Below are positions 16,683 to 24,971 of a DNA stretch of 45,289 bases, in pieces. Position 1 is the stretch's first letter, and the number at the start of each line of letters is the position of its first letter. The stretch covers positions 1-45,289 of the forward strand of contig CANGIP010000016.1 of NCBI GenBank assembly GCA_947454105.1, given 5' to 3'. Position numbers and translations under genes: made by a program. The DNA comes from Actinomycetota bacterium (GTDB taxonomy: Bacteria; Actinomycetota; Acidimicrobiia; Acidimicrobiales; Ilumatobacteraceae). Under the pieces are notes generated by a model. It ran no database searches. It saw only the letters and a program-made list of their open reading frames with translations, and had not been told where the DNA came from.

Positions 16683-16732
16683 GATCTGGTCGGCGTTTTG
16701 CCGAGAAAACCTCAGCAAAAACCGACCAGATC
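16683..16732 (-). terminator. Long hairpin terminator between patatin gene and nrdJ
   Basis: Gatctggtcgg (16683-16693) pairs perfectly with ccgaccagatc (16722-16732), and the interior can extend the stem (ttttgccgag with ctcagcaaaa, one mismatch). Read on the minus strand the hairpin is followed by TTTTATTTTCC, a proper intrinsic terminator for nrdJ. On the plus strand no T-run follows, though the hairpin may still stall polymerase from the patatin gene. Confidence 0.85.
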
Positions 16733-16752
16733 GTGAATGGTTATTGAAGTGT

Positions 16753-19587
16753 TCAGCTGCAGCCAGAGGTGCTACCGCACGACGGGCAAGCGTGGCATGA
16801 GCCGGCACGGTTCATTTGCACACCACACTGCATGCACATCGGTGCATCGCTGTGCTTTTGCGCCTTACGGGCAATCTCGGCTGAGTGATCGCTCACCGGA
16901 GCCACCGGAGCGATTCCCATTTCGAGCTGAGTCACCAATTCTTCAACTGACGGAATGCTCTTTGGGTCGGCAGCAACATCGCTACCGGTTGATGAGACGT
17001 ACGACGACTCTTCAACACCTGGCAACGTCGGCTGCAAACGCTCATCGATTGAGAAGATTCCAAGTTCTTCACGCTCGGCGTAGGTCAAGTACTCAAGTGC
17101 CATACGACGGAACAAGTAGTCCATGATTGAAGCGGCGAAACGGATGTCCGGATCGTCGGTCATACCTGCTGGTTCGAAGCGCATGTTGACGAAAGCCTCA
17201 ACGAAGGCCCGCATCGGCACGCCGTACTGCAAGCCGTAGCTGATGCTCTTGGCGAAGGCGTCCATGATGCCTGACAAGGTTGAACCCTGCTTTGACACGG
17301 TCAAGAACACTTCACCGGGGCGACCATCTTCGTATTCACCAATCGTTGCAAAGCCCTTGCAATCGGCCACGCGGAACTCGAAGGTGCGTCCACGACGACT
17401 GCGCGGCAACTTCTGACGAACTGGCTTCGCTATGACCTTTTCGACGATCTTCTCAACAACCAAAGTTGCCGATGACTCAGCAGTACCTTGCTCATCACCC
17501 TTCTTGGCAGTTGACAATGGCTGACCGACTTTGCAGTTGTCGCGATAGATCGCCACAGCCTTCAAGCCGAGTTCCCATGACAACATGTGCAGCGCTTCGA
17601 TTTCTTCAACGGTTGCCTCTTCGGGCATGTTGACCGTCTTTGAAATGGCACCGGACAAGAACGGCTGCACCGCTCCCATCATGCGGACGTGGCCTTCGTA
17701 GTGAATCGTGTTGTCACCCATTGAGCAAGCGAACACGGCAACGTGTTCGGCGGCCAAGTGCGGTGCACCCAAGATTGACTTCTCGGTGTCGATGTACGCA
17801 ATGATCTCGTCGATCTGCTGAGCGTTGTAACCCAACTTGCGAAGTGCCATCGGAATCGTCTGGTTGACGATGACCATGTTGCCGCCACCGACCAACTTCT
17901 TCATCTTGACAAGACCAAGGTCAGGCTCGATACCAGTGGTGTCACAATCCATCATGAGACCAATGGTTCCGGTCGGCGCCAACACAGTGGCCTGCGCGTT
18001 GCGCACACCGTATTCTTCGCCATCGCGAACTGCGGCTTCCCAAGACTCTTGGCCAGCGCGCAACAACGCTGCGGGCATGACTGTTTCGTCAGCGATTTGG
18101 TAACTGGCGTCGCGGTGCATGCGCAAAACGTTGAGCATGTAACGCTCGTTTTCGGCAAAGCCAGCGTGAGGTCCCATACGGCTTGAAGTACGAGCACTCG
18201 TGGCGTACGCGTGACCGGTCATCAAGCTCGTGAGAGCAGCGGCCCAGGCACGACCTTCAAATGAGTCATACGGCAAGCCGAGAGCCATCAACAATGCACC
18301 AAGGTTGGCGTAACCGAGACCGAGTTGACGGAACTTACGGCTGTTGTCACCAATGGCTTGGGTCGGATAGTCGGCGCGGCCCACCAAGATTTCTTGAGCG
18401 GTGAACATTGTTTCGATGGTGTGCTTGTATGCATCGACATCGAAGTTGCCTTGCTCGTCGAGGTACTTCAACAAGTTAATGGAAGCCAAGTTGCATGCCG
18501 AGTTGTCGATATGCATGTATTCGCTGCATGGGTTCGATCCGTTGATGCGACCTGATGCATGCGAAGTGTGCCACTTGTTGATCGTGGTGTCGAATTGCAA
18601 ACCGGGGTCGGCGCAATCCCATGATGCCTCGGCAATTTGACGCCACAAGTCGCGAGCTTGCACGGTGCGCACTGGAGTGCCATCGGTAACTGCACGGAAT
18701 GACCATTCTTTGTCGTCACGAACGGCTTGCATGAAGTCGTCAGTGATACGCACCGAGTTGTTGGCGTTCTGGTACTGCACGCTGAATGCATCTGAACCGT
18801 CGAGGTCCATGTCGAAGCCAGCGTCACGCAAGACGCGTGCCTTCTTTTCTTCTTTGGCCTTGCACCAAATGAATTCTTCGATGTCCGGGTGGTCAACGTT
18901 AAGAATGACCATCTTGGCGGCACGACGAGTCTTACCACCTGACTTGATGGTGCCTGCTGATGAGTCGGCGCCACGCATGAAACTCACGGGACCAGAAGCG
19001 GTGCCACCGCCCTGAAGCAATTCAACACTTGAACGAATCTTTGACAGGTTGATACCTGAGCCTGAACCACCCTTGAAGATGATTCCTTCCTCGCGGTACC
19101 AGTTCAAGATGGCATCCATCTTGTCTTCAACGGCCAAGATGAAGCACGCACTCGCCTGCTGTGGAACACCCTTGACGCCGATGTTGAACCACACTGGGCT
19201 GTTGAAAGCGGCGCGCTGAGTCACCAAGATGAACTTCAATTCGTCGCTGAAGTTTTCTGCTTCGGCCTGATCGACGAAATAACCGCCTTCAACTCCCCAC
19301 GTGGTGATGGTGTCGGCAACGCGGTCGATGACCTGCTTGAGCGATTGTTCACGCTCAGCGGTGCCTGGAGTACCACGGAAGTACTTCTGAGCCACGATGT
19401 TGGTGGCGTTCAATGACCACGTCACCGGGAACTCCACTCCGAGTTGTTCGAAGGCGACTGATCCGTCCTTCCAGTTCGAGATACGAGCATCACGCTTCTC
19501 CCAGACGACCTGGTCGTAGGGATGCACACCAGGAGTGGTGTAGTGACGGCGGATTCCGATGGCGAGACGGTCCGGAGCGAGTGACAT
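16753..19587 (-). CDS. nrdJ: Adenosylcobalamin-dependent ribonucleoside-diphosphate reductase (class II)
   Basis: This enzyme makes deoxyribonucleotides using coenzyme B12 as radical source. The 944-residue protein is typical of the large class II form: FNSPVWFNIG near the start of the barrel, FKGGSGSGINLS, the NPCSE motif with a Cys of the active site, PTGTIGLMMDCDTTGIEPD, and a C-terminal zinc-ribbon tail (CMQCG...CPSCG) that re-reduces the active site. AAAGGA stands six bases before ATG. It is preceded by a 521-bp region with DnaA-box-like and NrdR-box-like sites, and nrdR lies two genes upstream. It works without a separate radical subunit, so no nrdB-like partner is expected. Confidence 0.96.
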   Translation of the reverse strand: MSLAPDRLAIGIRRHYTTPGVHPYDQVVWEKRDARISNWKDGSVAFEQLGVEFPVTWSLNATNIVAQKYFRGTPGTAEREQSLKQVIDRVADTITTWGVEGGYFVDQAEAENFSDELKFILVTQRAAFNSPVWFNIGVKGVPQQASACFILAVEDKMDAILNWYREEGIIFKGGSGSGINLSKIRSSVELLQGGGTASGPVSFMRGADSSAGTIKSGGKTRRAAKMVILNVDHPDIEEFIWCKAKEEKKARVLRDAGFDMDLDGSDAFSVQYQNANNSVRITDDFMQAVRDDKEWSFRAVTDGTPVRTVQARDLWRQIAEASWDCADPGLQFDTTINKWHTSHASGRINGSNPCSEYMHIDNSACNLASINLLKYLDEQGNFDVDAYKHTIETMFTAQEILVGRADYPTQAIGDNSRKFRQLGLGYANLGALLMALGLPYDSFEGRAWAAALTSLMTGHAYATSARTSSRMGPHAGFAENERYMLNVLRMHRDASYQIADETVMPAALLRAGQESWEAAVRDGEEYGVRNAQATVLAPTGTIGLMMDCDTTGIEPDLGLVKMKKLVGGGNMVIVNQTIPMALRKLGYNAQQIDEIIAYIDTEKSILGAPHLAAEHVAVFACSMGDNTIHYEGHVRMMGAVQPFLSGAISKTVNMPEEATVEEIEALHMLSWELGLKAVAIYRDNCKVGQPLSTAKKGDEQGTAESSATLVVEKIVEKVIAKPVRQKLPRSRRGRTFEFRVADCKGFATIGEYEDGRPGEVFLTVSKQGSTLSGIMDAFAKSISYGLQYGVPMRAFVEAFVNMRFEPAGMTDDPDIRFAASIMDYLFRRMALEYLTYAEREELGIFSIDERLQPTLPGVEESSYVSSTGSDVAADPKSIPSVEELVTQLEMGIAPVAPVSDHSAEIARKAQKHSDAPMCMQCGVQMNRAGSCHACPSCGSTSGCS

Positions 19588-19667
19588 GTTGATTCCTTTT
19601 TCTCAAGGTCGAGATTGATGAGATGGGTGATGTTGATAAATGTTGGAGTTAGATCATGACACATCAG

Positions 19668-19683
19668 ACACAAGATGTGGTGT
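19668..19683. promoter_or_regulatory. Candidate NrdR box upstream of nrdJ
   Basis: ACACAAGATGTGGTGT matches 13 of 16 positions of the palindromic NrdR consensus acaCwAtATaTwgtgt as I recall it, 80 bp upstream of the nrdJ start. NrdR normally binds pairs of boxes about three helical turns apart, and I did not find a convincing second copy. The presence of nrdR 2.8 kb upstream makes the site plausible. Confidence 0.45.
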
Positions 19684-19788
19684 ATTCCCCCGACGACCGC
19701 GCGTGTGACCACAAGCAGTAGTGAAATTACAGCAGCGTAGTTACACCCGTGTCAATGACCGTTCGCGTCACACCTGCTCAGAAGGGGT

Positions 19789-20092
19789 TTTTCCACACCA
19801 CTATCGTGTCGCGTGTCACAGCATGGGTCGCATCAGATGTCTCTCGGGTCCGGTTTTTTGTCGAAAGGGTGGTGGATTTCAGTAGGTCCAGGACTCGGTC
19901 GTCCCACCCAAATTCGGCGGCCAAGACCCTGAAAACACAAGATCTTGGGCCAACGAACCACTAGCCACGGTCCTCCACCACCACTTTCAACTCAACTCAC
20001 CCTAAGCGCAACACCCTGTGGGGAGGAAGTGGATAACCCTGTGAATTAGCCCTTTGTTTAGGGGAAAACCCTGTGGATAGGGGTGTGTATAA
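19789..20092. promoter_or_regulatory. DnaA-box-like cluster in the nrdJ upstream region
   Basis: Four sites close to TGTGGATAA lie in one orientation within 65 bp: AGTGGATAA (20028-20036), TGTGAATTA (20040-20048), TGTGGATAG (20072-20080) and TGTGTATAA (20084-20092). A fifth, TTTTCCACA (19789-19797), lies in the opposite orientation. Three match eight of nine bases in the cluster and one seven of nine. ACCCTGTG occurs three times here (20013, 20036, 20068). This suggests DnaA binding for control of nrdJ or titration, but binding is not shown. The rest of the 521-bp spacer (19588-20108) shows no gene. Confidence 0.5.
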
Positions 20093-20108
20093 CGCCTTTT
20101 CAGGCTTT

Positions 20109-22379
20109 TCAGCCGATTCGGGCAATCGAAACGGGAATTCCGTTCAAAACCGAGGTTCCGGACAACGGATCCATGGCCTCGTGATCGCTCAAAACATTCG
20201 AATTGACACCACTCAATGACTCAGCCACCCGCATCTTGGTTCCGGGATGATCGTGACCCCACCCATGCGGCAAACTCACGACTCCCGGACGAATGTCATT
20301 TGTTATTTCAACTGGCACAACAACGCTTCCGACACGAGAAGTCACCGTCACAAAAATTTCATCCGTTGATTCATCCAATAAATCAAGGCTTTTTGCATCC
20401 TCTGTGTGCATTTGCAACGAACATCGCACGTTGCCTTTCACAAGTACCTGAATGTTGTGCATCCACGAGTTGTTCGTTTTCAAATGGCGTCGCCCAACTA
20501 ATACGAATCGATTTTTCGTGAATTCGTCAATGGAATCAAGCAAACGAGGTACATCGGCTATTAGTGGTTCAGGTGCAAGTTCAATCATTCCAGTGCGCGT
20601 GCGCAGTGCATCTGGCAAGCGCGACTCGAGTGCACCGAAGTCAACGCCATGTTGATGATCAAGTAACAGTTGCAGTGATGCTCCACCGACGTTGCTTCCG
20701 AACCCTGCGCCGTATGGACCAGTTTGCAACATAAAGTCCAACATTCGCGCCGGGCCGCGACGACCTTCAGCATTCAAAACATCAATGATCTCTTCAGCAT
20801 GTCGACCATGGATGGGCGATGAAGGATCGCCAATGCTATTTCGCACTAAACCTTCAATCGCAAGATCGTCAGCAAGATGTGGATCGGCATCAGGCCCAAG
20901 ACCTTGCGCAATCATTCCGAGCTTGGCAAGAATCTCCCACTCATCGGGTTGGCCTTCATCGAGTGGCAACACCGGAGTGCTGTAGTTAGCAACATTTCGA
21001 ATGGCGAATTGCAACAACAGCACGTCGTAATGATCGCGTTGCAATTGCGACGGCACTGGCAAAATCACATCGGCGTGACGCGTCGTTTCGTTCAGATACA
21101 AATCAACACTGATCATCAACTCGAGTTTTTCAAAAGCATCAGAGAGTTGACGCGAGTGAGGCGTCGACAAAATTGGATTGCCGGCAACCGTAACAAGCGC
21201 TTTGATTCCGACGTCACCAGCATCAGTTATTTCTTCAGCCATCGCCGCAGCTGGGTACTCGCCCATCACTTCTGGATAACCCTTCACTTTGGTTTTTCCA
21301 CCACCACGACCAATTCGAAATCCGCCACCTTTTCCAGATGTCCCACGAGTCGTCGGTCCACCTAAAGCGGGCTTCGTGAACATCACTCCACCGACTGAAT
21401 CAAGATTTCCAGTCAATGTGTTGACAACATCAATCAGCCATGAAGCAGTGGTGCCGAACTCAGTTGTTGTCGTACCGATACGCCCATACAACGCCGCAGT
21501 CTTTGCTGCGCTCAATTCACGAGCGACTTGGCGAATGACTTCAGGTTCGAGTCCGGTCGCTTGCGCAACTCGTTCGGGCGTGAATTCAGTTGATGCTTCA
21601 CGCACTTCATCAAGGCCGTTCAACAGTGGTGCAATGTGATCCTGAATTTTGACCAAGTTCTCAGCGAACAAAACATTCACAACGGCCATCAAGAACAACG
21701 CGTCAGTTGCGGGACGAATAGCAATCCATTGATCGGCTTCTTCGGCAGTTCGCGTGCGACGTGGGTCGACGACAACTACCTTGCCGCCGCGGGCACGAAT
21801 CGCTTCGATACGGCCAGGAAAATCAGGAGCCGTACACACGCTTCCGTTTGAGGCATACGGATTTGCCCCCAAAATCATCAGATAATCGGTGCGATCAAGA
21901 TCGGGTACTGCAACCGAAACACCGGTTCCAAACATGTATCCCGCCGCAACTTGTTTCGGCAATTGATCAACGGTTGATGCGCTGAACCGATTATGCGTAC
22001 CAAGACCTTGCAACAAAGTTCGGTTGTACAACATCGCCGACAAACTGTGGGCCCCTGGATTGCCGAGATACACACCAACGGCATCGCGACCGTGGCGTTC
22101 AATCACATCTTGCAGGCGACCAGCGATCTCAGCCCAAGCCTCATCCCATTCGACTTCAACGTGAACGCCATTGCGTTTGATGTGCGGCTTGCGTAAACGA
22201 TCGGGGTCTTCATGAAGTTGTTTGAGGGTTGAACCCTTTGGACAGATAAAACCGTGCGAGAACACATCGTCCATGTCGCCGCGAATTCGTCCGATTGTTG
22301 ATCCCTTGACGGTGATTTCTAAACCACAGCCAGCCTCACACAACGGGCAGGTTCGATAGGCAATGCGTTCGTCACTCAT
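20109..22379 (-). CDS. Molybdopterin-dependent oxidoreductase with N-terminal [4Fe-4S] domain
   Basis: This 756-residue protein of the DMSO reductase superfamily binds a [4Fe-4S] cluster through C11-x2-C14-x3-C18-x27-C46 (TCPLCEAGC...FICPKG) and then a bis-pterin molybdenum cofactor. Recognisable pieces are LGANPYASNGS, VVVDPRRTRTAEEAD, the glycine-rich segment near residues 345-362, and the C-terminal pterin-binding domain with LPHGWGHDHPGTKMRVAE. No Tat signal is seen, so it is cytoplasmic. It stands alone without electron-transfer subunits. Relatives include formate dehydrogenases and acetylene hydratase-like enzymes. I cannot assign the molybdenum ligand or the substrate. Confidence 0.88.
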   Translation of the reverse strand: MSDERIAYRTCPLCEAGCGLEITVKGSTIGRIRGDMDDVFSHGFICPKGSTLKQLHEDPDRLRKPHIKRNGVHVEVEWDEAWAEIAGRLQDVIERHGRDAVGVYLGNPGAHSLSAMLYNRTLLQGLGTHNRFSASTVDQLPKQVAAGYMFGTGVSVAVPDLDRTDYLMILGANPYASNGSVCTAPDFPGRIEAIRARGGKVVVVDPRRTRTAEEADQWIAIRPATDALFLMAVVNVLFAENLVKIQDHIAPLLNGLDEVREASTEFTPERVAQATGLEPEVIRQVARELSAAKTAALYGRIGTTTTEFGTTASWLIDVVNTLTGNLDSVGGVMFTKPALGGPTTRGTSGKGGGFRIGRGGGKTKVKGYPEVMGEYPAAAMAEEITDAGDVGIKALVTVAGNPILSTPHSRQLSDAFEKLELMISVDLYLNETTRHADVILPVPSQLQRDHYDVLLLQFAIRNVANYSTPVLPLDEGQPDEWEILAKLGMIAQGLGPDADPHLADDLAIEGLVRNSIGDPSSPIHGRHAEEIIDVLNAEGRRGPARMLDFMLQTGPYGAGFGSNVGGASLQLLLDHQHGVDFGALESRLPDALRTRTGMIELAPEPLIADVPRLLDSIDEFTKNRFVLVGRRHLKTNNSWMHNIQVLVKGNVRCSLQMHTEDAKSLDLLDESTDEIFVTVTSRVGSVVVPVEITNDIRPGVVSLPHGWGHDHPGTKMRVAESLSGVNSNVLSDHEAMDPLSGTSVLNGIPVSIARIG

Positions 22380-22424
22380 TCCTTCACCCTAGAACGCTGC
22401 GCACAGCGAAAACTTCAATGAGCG

Positions 22425-22886
22425 TCAGGACACCGGGGATTTATCAAGTAAGGCTGCTTCACGTTGGAAGTCTTCTGCCGCATCAAAATTCTTGTACACA
22501 CTCGCGAAGCGCATGTACGCAACTTCGTCAAGAGCACGCAAACGCTCGAGGACTGCCAATCCGACTTTGGTGCTTGGCACATCACCACCACCGGTCGTAC
22601 GTAATTCTTCTTCAACCGAATCGGCCAGCGAGTTAATGGCATCATCATCAACGGGTCGACCCTTGGCTGCCGCCTTCACTCCTGAAATCAACTTGCCGCG
22701 ATCAAATGGCTCGCGTCCTCCATGGGTCTTGGTGACCATGAGCGGCACTTCGTCCATACGTTCAAACGTTGTAAAGCGGTGCAAGCATTGCGGGCATTCA
22801 CGACGACGACGAATTGCTGCACCTTCTTCGGCCGTACGTGAATCGACCACTTTGGTGTCTTCATGTCGACAGATGACGCAACGCAT
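22425..22886 (-). CDS. nrdR: Transcriptional repressor NrdR
   Basis: NrdR is a nucleotide-sensing repressor of ribonucleotide reductase genes. The 153-residue protein starts with a zinc ribbon (MRCVICRHEDTKVVDSR then CPQCLHRFTTFE) and continues with an ATP-cone domain (VTKTHGGREPFDRGKLISGV). ATG at 22886 gives the exact family N-terminus, whereas an upstream in-frame start would add 14 residues absent from the family. It follows the LysM gene by 28 bp, as in Mycobacterium, where nrdR follows chiZ. Its likely target nrdJ is two genes downstream, separated by an oxidoreductase gene. A short GC hairpin at about 22393-22406 may follow. Confidence 0.95.
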   Translation of the reverse strand: MRCVICRHEDTKVVDSRTAEEGAAIRRRRECPQCLHRFTTFERMDEVPLMVTKTHGGREPFDRGKLISGVKAAAKGRPVDDDAINSLADSVEEELRTTGGGDVPSTKVGLAVLERLRALDEVAYMRFASVYKNFDAAEDFQREAALLDKSPVS

Positions 22887-22914
22887 AGCGCCATCGTAGT
22901 AGATAACCGAACAA

Positions 22915-23391
22915 TCAAGCGGGAACAATGAGGCGTTGACCCAAATCGATGGACGCGCCGCCGTTCAATTCGATCAATGAATGCACGTAATTACGAATGT
23001 TTCCACTGGTCAACGACGAAGCGATTGACCACAACGTGTCACCTGGTTGCACGACATAAAAGCCTTCGCCTTGTACGAAAGCCAAAGACACATCGACACC
23101 ATTTCCCGTGGTACCGATGGGCTGAGCATTCGCAGATAAGGGCGTCACCGCGGGGATGGAGGCAGTCACATCCCCGCGGCTCGCCAAAGTGCGGAAGCCG
23201 AGGCAGGCGGCTACCACAACAGCACATACGGCCAAACCCACCACCAGCCGACGACGCAAGTACACGTCGTGGGACAGGTGGCGAGTAGGGGCCATAGAAG
23301 AACCAGAAGTAGAAGAAGAATGTGACGAACGGGCGCCGGATCGGTTGGGCTGAATCTCGACGATGTATCGGGGGTTAAGTGCGAGGGCCAT
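22915..23391 (-). CDS. LysM membrane protein, probable SOS-induced division inhibitor (ChiZ/YneA/DivS-like)
   Basis: From ATG at 23391 this is 158 residues: a Ser/Arg-rich cytoplasmic part, one transmembrane helix (LVVGLAVCAVVVAACLGF, about 51-68) and a C-terminal LysM domain (YVVQPGDTLWSIA ... GQRLIVP) that binds peptidoglycan. Position supplies the role. It is divergent from lexA across a spacer with SOS boxes and is followed by nrdR, the same order as Mycobacterium tuberculosis nrdR-chiZ-lexA. Analogous genes (yneA, divS) stall septation after DNA damage. Sequence similarity among these inhibitors is low, so function is inferred from architecture and context. Confidence 0.8.
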   Translation of the reverse strand: MALALNPRYIVEIQPNRSGARSSHSSSTSGSSMAPTRHLSHDVYLRRRLVVGLAVCAVVVAACLGFRTLASRGDVTASIPAVTPLSANAQPIGTTGNGVDVSLAFVQGEGFYVVQPGDTLWSIASSLTSGNIRNYVHSLIELNGGASIDLGQRLIVPA

Positions 23392-23483
23392 GTTGAATCT
23401 TTCTGGGCTGGGGTGCGAGCTCTGTTGAATCGCTGTTGATGACAGTGTGCGTGAGGGGTATGGCACAGTGGCCAAACTCCTCA

Positions 23484-23497
23484 CGAACGCTTGTTCG
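23484..23497. promoter_or_regulatory. LexA (SOS) box 1
   Basis: CGAACGCTTGTTCG matches the actinobacterial/Bacillus-type SOS palindrome CGAAC-N4-GTTCG exactly. It is 93 bp upstream of the LysM gene start and probably controls that gene. Confidence 0.88.
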
Positions 23498-23506
23498 TAG
23501 GCTATG

Positions 23507-23520
23507 CGAACGCGTGTTCG
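23507..23520. promoter_or_regulatory. LexA (SOS) box 2
   Basis: CGAACGCGTGTTCG is a second exact CGAAC-N4-GTTCG palindrome, centred 23 bp from box 1, about two helical turns. That suits side-by-side or cooperative LexA binding in the divergent promoter. Confidence 0.88.
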
Positions 23521-23573
23521 GTGTCAACCACTGATTTTAAAAAACCCTCCTACCAGCACAAATGAGATTTTTA

Positions 23574-23587
23574 CGAACAGGTGTTTG
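23574..23587. promoter_or_regulatory. LexA (SOS) box 3, lexA autoregulation
   Basis: CGAACAGGTGTTTG differs from the consensus by one base (GTTTG for GTTCG). It lies 33-46 bp before the lexA ATG, where a bound repressor would block lexA transcription. Confidence 0.78.
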
Positions 23588-23619
23588 ACTCAAGCCCCGA
23601 ACACCCGTACGATGCAGGC

Positions 23620-24252
23620 ATGAGCGAACACATTCTCACCGACCGTCAACGTGGCATTCTCGAGTGCATCGAAGCCAGCATGGAAGACCGAGGCTTCCCG
23701 CCATCAGTGCGCGAAATCGGCGACACCGTCGGCCTCACCTCCCCATCAACGGTGCACAACCACCTCAATACGTTGCAACGATTGGGCTTTCTTGAACGAG
23801 ATCCCAATTTGCCCCGAGCCATCAAAGTCAACTGGGACCGCAACAGCGGCGCAATCATCGCCCGTAGTCGCGTGCACCACGTTCCACTCATCGGCGATGT
23901 TGCCGCCGGAACCGATGTTTTGGCCCAAGAAAATGTTGAAGAGCTTCTACCCCTCCCCGCCGACTTCACGGGCGAAGGCGATCTCTTCATGTTGCGCGTC
24001 CGTGGCGATTCGATGATCGAAGCCGGCATTCTTGATGGTGACTATGTCGTCGCTCGTCAGCAACTCACTGCCAATAATGGTGACATCGTGATTGCCGGAA
24101 TTCCTGGTGATGAGGCGACAGTCAAGACCTACACCCGCAAGGGCCGTGAAATTATCTTGCTGCCAGCCAACCCACGCCTATCGCCCATGCACTTTGCATC
24201 TGATGATGTGCGAATCTTTGGCAAGGTCGTCACGGTTCTCCGTCGACTCTGA
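23620..24252 (+). CDS. lexA: SOS repressor LexA
   Basis: LexA represses DNA-damage genes and cleaves itself when RecA filaments form. From ATG at 23620 it is 210 residues. The winged helix-turn-helix spans about residues 28-57 (SVREIGDTVGL, STVHNHLNTL). The self-cleavage bond is Ala96-Gly97 (DVAAGTD), and the Ser-Lys dyad is Ser131 (RGDSMIEAG) and Lys169 (ATVKTYTR). A GTG-initiated longer form from 23581 would place an operator inside the coding region and is less likely. It is divergent from the LysM inhibitor gene, with three SOS boxes between them, and converges on an unknown membrane protein gene eight bases downstream. Confidence 0.96.
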   Translation: MSEHILTDRQRGILECIEASMEDRGFPPSVREIGDTVGLTSPSTVHNHLNTLQRLGFLERDPNLPRAIKVNWDRNSGAIIARSRVHHVPLIGDVAAGTDVLAQENVEELLPLPADFTGEGDLFMLRVRGDSMIEAGILDGDYVVARQQLTANNGDIVIAGIPGDEATVKTYTRKGREIILLPANPRLSPMHFASDDVRIFGKVVTVLRRL

Positions 24253-24260
24253 AAATTCTG

Positions 24261-24971
24261 TTACTGACCGGCTCGATCTTCGGGTCGGGGCGGATCCCAC
24301 GGATCAGTTGATCCAACTAGGGCACTCACGGTGACGTCACTTGTTGGTTGATAGGTGACGTACACCTCGGGACGAGCGTTCATCGCAATTTTGCGACGAG
24401 CGCGACGACTGACTCGAGTGGCAATGATTGCCAAAATCAATAATGCGAGGGCAACGAGAATGAGCGATGCTCCGCTGATCAAGATTGCCCCATCCAACAT
24501 TGATGCATTTCGGCCGACCGCAATGACCGCGTTGGATTCATTTGATTGCATCACCAAGGTGAATGTTCCCGGTTCGGAAATTACGAAAGTTGACACTGAC
24601 TGGCCGACAAAATCGGGAGCGTCATATTCAATTGAATCATCAGATCGCAAATCAACATCACTGCCATCGCTTGTTTGCAACGACACCGTTACCTCAGGGG
24701 CCGTATCAAACGCGTAATCACGAGCATCGTTATTGCACGGACCAAGATCGGAAATCGTTCCCTTGGTCTCAACGTATATGTAATAGCGACCAGTTGCCGA
24801 AATATCAATCGTCGATACACAACCGCTTGGAGTTCGTACTAAATCATGAATGAGTTGTTGATCGCGTTGAACACCAATCAACGCCAGAGTCATACCAACG
24901 GCAAAAACGACAACGGCCGAAATCCACCACCACTTAACCGAGCGGACTTTTGGCATGTCATCAGACATCAT
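24261..24971 (-). CDS. Two-TM membrane protein of unknown function
   Basis: This 236-residue protein is not recognised. It has an N-terminal helix (WWISAVVVFAVGMTLALIGV, about 12-31), an extracytoplasmic beta-rich domain of about 110 residues with two Cys (SGCVST and GPCNND) and strands such as GRYYIYVETKG, then a second helix (ILISGASLILVALALLILAI) and a basic cytoplasmic tail with a proline/glutamate-rich end. ATG at 24971 overlaps the dapC stop (ATGA), so it is translated with dapC and is the last gene of the long leftward train. It converges with lexA. Confidence 0.75.
   Translation of the reverse strand: MMSDDMPKVRSVKWWWISAVVVFAVGMTLALIGVQRDQQLIHDLVRTPSGCVSTIDISATGRYYIYVETKGTISDLGPCNNDARDYAFDTAPEVTVSLQTSDGSDVDLRSDDSIEYDAPDFVGQSVSTFVISEPGTFTLVMQSNESNAVIAVGRNASMLDGAILISGASLILVALALLILAIIATRVSRRARRKIAMNARPEVYVTYQPTSDVTVSALVGSTDPWDPPRPEDRAGQ

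Noticed and set aside
19588..19760. Cobalamin riboswitch before the B12-dependent nrdJ
   Set aside because: No conserved B12-box sequence or matching multi-stem layout could be seen on the minus strand.
19588..20108. Chromosomal replication origin in the nrdJ upstream region
   Set aside because: Boxes resemble DnaA sites, but there is no dnaA, dnaN, rpmH or gyr gene nearby and no clear AT-rich unwinding element. Kept only as a DnaA-box-like cluster.
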